10,084 nt of DNA from Holosporaceae bacterium (lineage in GTDB: Bacteria; Pseudomonadota; Alphaproteobacteria; UBA3830), in contig JAISYW010000021.1 in the NCBI GenBank assembly GCA_031269645.1, positions 1 through 10,084 on the forward strand, in the 5' to 3' direction. The translations under genes were made by a program, and so were the position numbers. Each line of letters starts with the position of its first letter. Within the stretch, counting starts at the first letter, position 1. Below are positions 6,519 through 10,084 of this stretch, piece by piece. The notes under the pieces are model-generated. The model saw only the letters and a list, made by a program, of their open reading frames with translations. It searched no databases and had not been told where the DNA came from.

Positions 6519-7166
6519 TTAAGACAATAAAAAATTCAACGTTGCGATAAGAGGTTTTCCAATTAGCGTGTCGAACATACTAATATTGCGCTTCGTAATA
6601 TTTGAAACAAATTGGCATATCATTTCACATCCTACAATTATAAAAAAACCGTAATGTTCAAGAAAATAATACTTTTTTAATATGGTGGCAGGTATGACGG
6701 CAGCGAGAATCCTGCTGCCATCTAAGGGGGGAATTGGGATAAGATTAAAGAAGAAAAGCGCCAAATTTACGATAATGAAGTTTAATATAAACTGTTCGAT
6801 GAGGTAATGAATATTTGGAATATTTTTTAACAAAAAAGCGCACATAACGGCTAATGAAAGGTTACATAAAATACCGGCAATCGCTACCAAAGCCATATCG
6901 GCGGCCGGATCTTTAAAATTTCTTGGATCTATCGGAACTGGTTTGGCGTACCCTATCAAAAACGGCGATTGGTATATGTAAAAAATCAACGGAATAATAA
7001 AAGATCCCCAAAAATCGAAATGAGTATGTAATTTCAACCTTCCTGCTTTTTTCGCGGTGTTGTCTCCCAAATAATAGGCCGCCCACCCATGAGAAATTTC
7101 ATGTAAAGCAACAGCTATGAAAAAAGCAGGGATATTAAAAACTAATTTATAGATAAAATCAGACAT
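6519..7166 (-). CDS. Site-2-type membrane metalloprotease (peptidase family M50)
   Basis: The 215-residue, multi-span protein has the zinc-binding His-Glu-Ile-Ser-His (H22, E23, H26) in its first membrane segment. The second metal site is Asn-Leu-Ile-Pro-Ile-Pro-Pro-Leu-Asp-Gly (141-150, with D149 as ligand). There is no PDZ domain, so it belongs to the compact YwhC/SpoIVFB-like group rather than RseP. Such proteases cut substrates within the membrane. The substrate here is unknown. It starts only 6 bases after the sspB stop, with a poor Shine-Dalgarno, which points to co-expression with sspB. A G6 run (6726-6731) lies under the Pro-Pro of the second motif and leaves the frame intact. Confidence 0.9.
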   Translation of the reverse strand: MSDFIYKLVFNIPAFFIAVALHEISHGWAAYYLGDNTAKKAGRLKLHTHFDFWGSFIIPLIFYIYQSPFLIGYAKPVPIDPRNFKDPAADMALVAIAGILCNLSLAVMCAFLLKNIPNIHYLIEQFILNFIIVNLALFFFNLIPIPPLDGSRILAAVIPATILKKYYFLEHYGFFIIVGCEMICQFVSNITKRNISMFDTLIGKPLIATLNFLLS

Positions 7167-7172
7167 TTTTGT

Positions 7173-7628
7173 TTACTTTTTACGAAAACTATCAAAACTG
7201 ATTATTTTGCCGTCGCTTTCTATCTCAGTTTTTATCGATATTCTATCCGAGTCGGTAGGATCAGAATCTCCGACTCCGAATGATGGAGTAAATTGCAATG
7301 CAAATTTTACCGAAGGATCGACAAAAGCGGTTAACGACGAAAATGGAATGCTTAGCGTTTCTTGTATTCCGTTAAAACTTAAATCCACGGAAAACTTATC
7401 CTGAAAAACTTTCAAATTCCAGAATTGATATTGAATAACGATCATAACTTCTTCCGGATGTCGCTCTTTCAAAAAGGCTGGAACTTTAACTCTAGGGTGA
7501 TCCGTGCGGAATCGAATATAAAAATGGTGATTACCAGGCAGACCGTTTGCAGAGATTTCTTGGAGTATTTGACGCACGACAGAAATAAGAGCTTTTTGCA
7601 CCATTTCATCGTATTTAAAACCGCTCAT
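7173..7628 (-). CDS. sspB: ClpXP specificity-enhancing factor SspB (alphaproteobacterial type)
   Basis: SspB binds ssrA-tagged and other substrates and delivers them to ClpXP for degradation in the cytoplasm. The 151-residue protein shows the alphaproteobacterial form: Tyr-Asp-Glu-Met-Val-Gln-Lys-Ala-Leu near the N-terminus, Gly-Leu-Pro-Gly-Asn-His-His-Phe-Tyr-Ile (29-38), Tyr-Gln-Phe-Trp-Asn-Leu (67-72) and Asp-Pro-Ser-Val-Lys-Phe-Ala-Leu-Gln-Phe (104-113). A flexible acidic linker leads to a C-terminal Ile-Ser-Phe-Asp-Ser-Phe-Arg-Lys-Lys, which resembles the ClpX-binding tail. The ATG at 7628 has GGAG 6 bases before it; a longer reading would run into tRNA-His. Processing of a joint tRNA-mRNA transcript is plausible. 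Confidence 0.92.
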   Translation of the reverse strand: MSGFKYDEMVQKALISVVRQILQEISANGLPGNHHFYIRFRTDHPRVKVPAFLKERHPEEVMIVIQYQFWNLKVFQDKFSVDLSFNGIQETLSIPFSSLTAFVDPSVKFALQFTPSFGVGDSDPTDSDRISIKTEIESDGKIISFDSFRKK

Positions 7629-7658
7629 TATTAACTCCAAAGTCATTAACGTCAACGG

Positions 7659-7733
7659 GGCGAGTGATCGGGATTGAACCGACGACCTCCAGAGCCACAA
7701 TCTGGCGCTCTAGCCAATTGAGCTACACCCGCC
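7659..7733 (-). tRNA. tRNA-His (anticodon GUG)
   Basis: A complete cloverleaf is visible on the minus strand. It has a 7-bp acceptor stem with one G/T pair, the D stem GCTC/GAGC, and the anticodon stem CCAGA/TCTGG with loop TTGTGGC (anticodon GTG at 7698-7696). The variable loop is five bases, and the T arm GTCGG-TTCAATC-CCGAT is intact. An extra 5' G (7733, position -1) faces C73 (7659), the standard bacterial histidine identity pair. The bases after C73 are CCG, so the full CCA end is not encoded. The sspB start codon lies about 30 bases downstream on the same strand. Confidence 0.95.
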
Positions 7734-7746
7734 GTAGTATAGCATT

Positions 7747-7773
7747 AATATAGCATTTTTTGTACAGTTTCAT
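7747..7773 (-). promoter_or_regulatory. Candidate promoter for tRNA-His and the downstream operon
   Basis: On the minus strand, TATATT (7752-7747) is preceded by TGC, which forms an extended -10 (TGnTATAAT-like). A loose -35 (ATGAAA, 7773-7768) sits 15 bases away, which is short. Transcription would begin a few bases before the mature tRNA 5' end. A nearer TATACT box would start inside the tRNA and is not usable. Confidence 0.35.
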
Positions 7774-7823
7774 ACGAAAAAGGTTAATGAAGAAAAGAAA
7801 AAAGGAACTGTTTTATGTATAAC

Positions 7824-7833
7824 AACATATGTT
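7824..7833. promoter_or_regulatory. Perfect 10-bp palindrome in the divergent tRNA-His/methyltransferase intergenic region
   Basis: AACATATGTT is fully palindromic and sits between the two divergent genes, within a slightly larger ATAACA/TGTTAT dyad (7820-7835). It could be an operator, but short AT-rich palindromes also arise by chance. I see no convincing -35/-10 pair for the methyltransferase in the rest of 7774-7900; TAAAAT at 7862-7867 is a weak -10 candidate. Confidence 0.2.
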
Positions 7834-7900
7834 ATCATTTTTAAAAAGCTATCGATTTTGTTAAAATAATTTGAGAAACCATAAGAGGTGGAGATTGTAA

Positions 7901-8825
7901 ATGAGAAAATTATCATCGATCGACGAACAAAAATTCCCCAATCCTAACGGTGGCGAAGACGTAATATGGAATGGAGAAAAGTTTGTTGGAAAACAAACTG
8001 TTGCCAGTGATGTTTTAGCGTATCCTATGTCGAATTCTCGGATGGGATGGAATGATGATTTGACAACATTCCATGAGGAAATGAGCAATGGTGAACATCC
8101 TATCGATAAAGCATCTTTCGATTTAGCAATTAGAAATCTAAAAAAGTATTATTTTAGTTTGCCAAATAGGGGGGGGGCAGATTTTAGAAATAGGTTGTTC
8201 TGGTGGTATTTTACTACGACGGTTACGTCGTTTGTTTCCATATTCTCAAATTGCCGGTGCAGATATTATTGTGAAAACATTACGTAAACTCTCAAAAGAC
8301 CTAAAAAAAGACGGTGTTGCCACTCCCTTATTGTTTTTTGATTTGAGCAAGTGTCCTTTGCCCAATAATAGTTACGATGTTGTTATTGCGTTGAATGTGC
8401 TTGAGCATATAAAAGATCACAAACTTGCTGTGCAGGAAGTGTATCGTATTTTGAAACCTGGAGGTCTATTTATCTTTGAAGTGCCGTATGGTGAGAATTT
8501 GTTTGATGCTTATGATCGTCAGTTGCGTCATTACAGGCGTTATAGCAATATGCAAATTCTGCGACTTTTGGAAGAATCTGGATTAAAGCGAGTTTATTTT
8601 TCTCATTTGGGATTTTTTGTCTATCCTCTATTTTGGTGCATAAAAAAATTATGTAAACAAAGTGTTGCCGTAGAACTACCTATCCGCCAATCTCGTTTGT
8701 CTAAAATCTTAATCTTTGTTACTAGTGGACTCGTTATGAGGGTGATATTTAGAGTAGAACTAATGCTCGGCAGATTGATATCGTATCCGTGTGGTATTCG
8801 TTGCGTCGGAGTATTTGAGAAATGA
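7901..8825 (+). CDS. SAM-dependent methyltransferase, interrupted by a one-base frameshift in a G9 tract
   Basis: Two partly overlapping reading frames together make one class I methyltransferase. Frame one runs from ATG 7901 (GGAG at 7890-7893 upstream) and stops at 8287 after 128 residues. The second frame carries the rest to 8825. Removing one G from the run at 8169-8177 joins them into 307 residues. The junction then reads Asn-Arg-Gly-Gly-Gln and motif I Ile-Leu-Glu-Ile-Gly-Cys-Ser-Gly-Gly (94-102). Downstream motifs are Tyr-Asp-Val-Val-Ile-Ala-Leu-Asn-Val-Leu-Glu-His and Ile-Leu-Lys-Pro-Gly-Gly, typical of Methyltransf_11. As written the gene is off. Ten bases after it begins a sugar nucleotidyltransferase gene, so a glycan or lipid-linked substrate is likely. 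It may be phase-variable, a young pseudogene or a sequencing error. Confidence 0.85.
8169..8177 (+). repeat. G9 homopolymer, putative slipped-strand switch
   Basis: Nine consecutive G residues lie within the methyltransferase, directly before its SAM-binding motif I. Eight (or eleven) G residues would keep the frame open; nine closes it. The next longest G run in the window is six (6726-6731). A/T homopolymers rarely exceed nine even though the DNA is AT-rich, so this tract stands out. Confidence 0.9.
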
Positions 8826-8835
8826 TTAAGTAGTG

Positions 8836-9540
8836 ATGTTACCTATAGCAATATTATCCGGCGGCTTGGCTACGCGCATGCATCCTATGACGGAAAAAAT
8901 TCCAAAGTCACTCATCTTAGTGGCAGGAGAACCGTTTGTTTTTCATCAATTGAAATTATTGAAAATGCGAGGAGTCGCTAGAGTCGTACTTTGTGTCGGC
9001 TATTTGGGTGAAGAAATAGAAGCTAAAGTAGGCGATGGTTCGCAATTTGGTTTAAAAATTTCATATTCTTTTGACGGATCTTCTCTACTCGGCACGGCAG
9101 GCGCGCTAAAAAAAGCTCTTCCATTGCTAGGAAACGCGTTTTTTGTCATGTACGGAGACTCTTATTTGGATTGCAATTACGAAGCGGTGTACAAACAATA
9201 CAAGCAAAGCAATCGTCCAGCTCTCATGACTGTTTATCGCAATCGAAGTTTGTATGATGTAAGTAATATCGTTGTAGAAAATAAAGAAATCGTGTATTAC
9301 AACAAAAAATCTCATATTCCAACGATGCAATACATAGATTATGGACTGGGTATTTTACAAAAACATCTATTGAACAATTTAGAGCCAGGTAAATTTTATG
9401 ATTTAGCAGATATCTATATAAATCTAGTTGCAAGAAAAGAATTAGCTTGTTTTATGGTAAAAAAGAGATTTTATGAAATAGGATCTCCGCAAGGTTTAAA
9501 AGAATTGTCCGAACTATTGCAAAAACGCGTAATTCATTAA
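8836..9540 (+). CDS. Sugar-1-phosphate nucleotidyltransferase (HddC/MurU/RmlA-like)
   Basis: The 234-residue enzyme is predicted to join an NTP and a sugar 1-phosphate into an NDP-sugar in the cytoplasm. It has the glycine-rich loop Leu-Ser-Gly-Gly-Leu-Ala-Thr-Arg-Met (7-15), followed by Pro-Lys-Ser-Leu (23-26). Also visible are the base/sugar-contact Leu-Gly-Thr-Ala-Gly-Ala-Leu (85-91), the metal-binding Tyr-Gly-Asp-Ser (D107) and a C-terminal Phe-Tyr-Glu-Ile-Gly-Ser-Pro-Gln-Gly. The short length fits heptose- or mannose-1-phosphate guanylyltransferase-like and MurU-like members; the sugar cannot be fixed from sequence. A GTG at 8833 is an equally possible start, since neither has a good Shine-Dalgarno. 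It probably shares a transcript with the methyltransferase. Confidence 0.88.
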   Translation: MLPIAILSGGLATRMHPMTEKIPKSLILVAGEPFVFHQLKLLKMRGVARVVLCVGYLGEEIEAKVGDGSQFGLKISYSFDGSSLLGTAGALKKALPLLGNAFFVMYGDSYLDCNYEAVYKQYKQSNRPALMTVYRNRSLYDVSNIVVENKEIVYYNKKSHIPTMQYIDYGLGILQKHLLNNLEPGKFYDLADIYINLVARKELACFMVKKRFYEIGSPQGLKELSELLQKRVIH

Positions 9541-9554
9541 ATTAGTTACAAATT

Positions 9555-10084
9555 CTAATATGAACGGCCCATTTTTTTTATCTCAGAATTTTCGATATTT
9601 TCGCTGCACATTTTCTTTTTTGCAACGTAAGCTTTAATTGAACCAACGTTGACACCACCTTGCTGAAAAATAATATCATCGACAGGATATTTGCAATAAT
9701 TAGTTAATTGAAGAAGTTTTTCAGCTCCTCTGGACGATGTTATATAGGCAAACATGCCATAAACAAGATTAGTTGGCTGAATTTGGGCGACTACTGAATT
9801 ACCATCGACATGATCGAAATCTCGGAAGATATTGTCTATATTCGGATACGAAGGAGATTTATCTTTACGCCGCCCAACTCCCAGAAAAGTAATATCAGCA
9901 TCATTAGGAATATTATTAATTAATTCAATGAGGTTTTCTCCAAATCCTTTCGATAAAATGACATCGTCCTCCAAAATTATAGCGTTTTGATAATTATTTT
10001 TTATTACATCCTGCCAAATAGCGCGATGACTAAATGTAACGCCAATCTCTCCTGCGCTAAATTTTCTATATTTAACGATAAAAT
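9555..10084 (-). CDS. GT25-family lipooligosaccharide-type glycosyltransferase, 5' end beyond window
   Basis: The reading frame stays open to the right edge, so only the C-terminal 176 or so codons are present. The visible part begins with Gly-Glu-Ile-Gly-Val-Thr-Phe-Ser-His-Arg-Ala-Ile-Trp and continues to Ala-Ile-Ile-Leu-Glu-Asp-Asp-Val. Together these are the hallmark of GT25 enzymes, which add sugars to lipooligosaccharide cores, with the Glu-Asp-Asp acting as the metal-binding element. Later come Tyr-Gly-Met-Phe-Ala-Tyr-Ile-Thr and Tyr-Pro-Val-Asp-Asp, also usual in the family. A TTG near 9974 could be mistaken for a start but falls inside the motif. The gene converges with the nucleotidyltransferase, leaving 14 bases between them. 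Donor and acceptor sugars are unknown. Confidence 0.87.
   Translation of the reverse strand, partial: FIVKYRKFSAGEIGVTFSHRAIWQDVIKNNYQNAIILEDDVILSKGFGENLIELINNIPNDADITFLGVGRRKDKSPSYPNIDNIFRDFDHVDGNSVVAQIQPTNLVYGMFAYITSSRGAEKLLQLTNYCKYPVDDIIFQQGGVNVGSIKAYVAKKKMCSENIENSEIKKMGRSY

Noticed and set aside
6726..6731. G6 run in the M50 protease gene as a second contingency tract
   Set aside because: Six bases is short for slippage, the frame is intact, and the run is required by the conserved Pro-Pro codons.
7629..7700. N-terminal extension of SspB into the tRNA
   Set aside because: It is an accident of an open frame through tRNA-His; Met at 7628 has a good Shine-Dalgarno and fits the family.
7736..7741. 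TATACT box next to the tRNA as its -10 element
   Set aside because: Transcription would begin inside the mature tRNA; the TATATT box further upstream is usable instead.
8232..8825. A separate, shorter methyltransferase starting at TTG 8232
   Set aside because: It would lack motif I of the SAM site, has no ribosome binding site, and its frame continues upstream in register with the first part once one G is removed.
9555..9974. Complete 139-residue protein starting at TTG 9974
   Set aside because: The start would fall inside the Ile-Leu-Glu-Asp-Asp-Val motif; the frame is open to the window edge with clear GT25 sequence upstream.

Overview
This is an AT-rich window that reads as alphaproteobacterial chromosome. 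Three things point there. A DUF2232-type membrane protein sits directly behind rpsR. The SspB protein is of the alphaproteobacterial type. The lytic transglycosylase has the Pro-Trp-Pro-Trp/Asp-Val-Gly-Cys-Met-Gln-Val-Asn pattern seen in that class. The low GC content and a bacterial-type tRNA-His (G-1:C73) suggest a Holosporales-, Rickettsiales- or Rhodospirillales-like lineage rather than Rhizobiales, Rhodobacterales or Caulobacterales. That placement is inference.

Left block, plus strand (1-3620). A promoter region with two candidate sigma70-type promoters and a short hairpin leader precedes rpsF, rpsR and a DUF2232 membrane protein. rplI, which often follows in this operon, is absent. An intergenic region with a long hairpin/dyad and a textbook sigma54 (-24/-12) promoter then leads into a secreted lytic transglycosylase and a YmdB-family metallophosphoesterase.

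Middle block, minus strand (7733 down to 3662). tRNA-His(GUG) is followed closely by sspB, an M50 membrane metalloprotease, bamE, a GT39-type membrane glycosyltransferase and a GtrB/ArnC-like GT2 polyprenyl-phosphate glycosyltransferase. Spacing is tight and bamE, GT39 and GT2 overlap, so this looks like one envelope-oriented transcription unit. The GT2 probably charges a lipid carrier with a sugar that the GT39 enzyme transfers on the outer face of the inner membrane.

Right block (7901-10084). A SAM-dependent methyltransferase (plus) is broken by one base in a run of nine G residues. A sugar-1-phosphate nucleotidyltransferase (plus) follows, and a convergent GT25 lipooligosaccharide-type glycosyltransferase (minus) runs off the right edge. 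This looks like the edge of a surface-glycan locus.

The most notable signal is the G9 tract at 8169-8177. With eight G residues the methyltransferase reads through, with an intact motif I; with nine it stops early. In such an AT-rich sequence this resembles a slipped-strand, phase-variable contingency switch for surface-glycan methylation, although a sequencing error must be excluded. The second is the sigma54 promoter with an upstream dyad in front of the transglycosylase. The third is a possible S6:S18 autoregulatory leader in front of rpsF.
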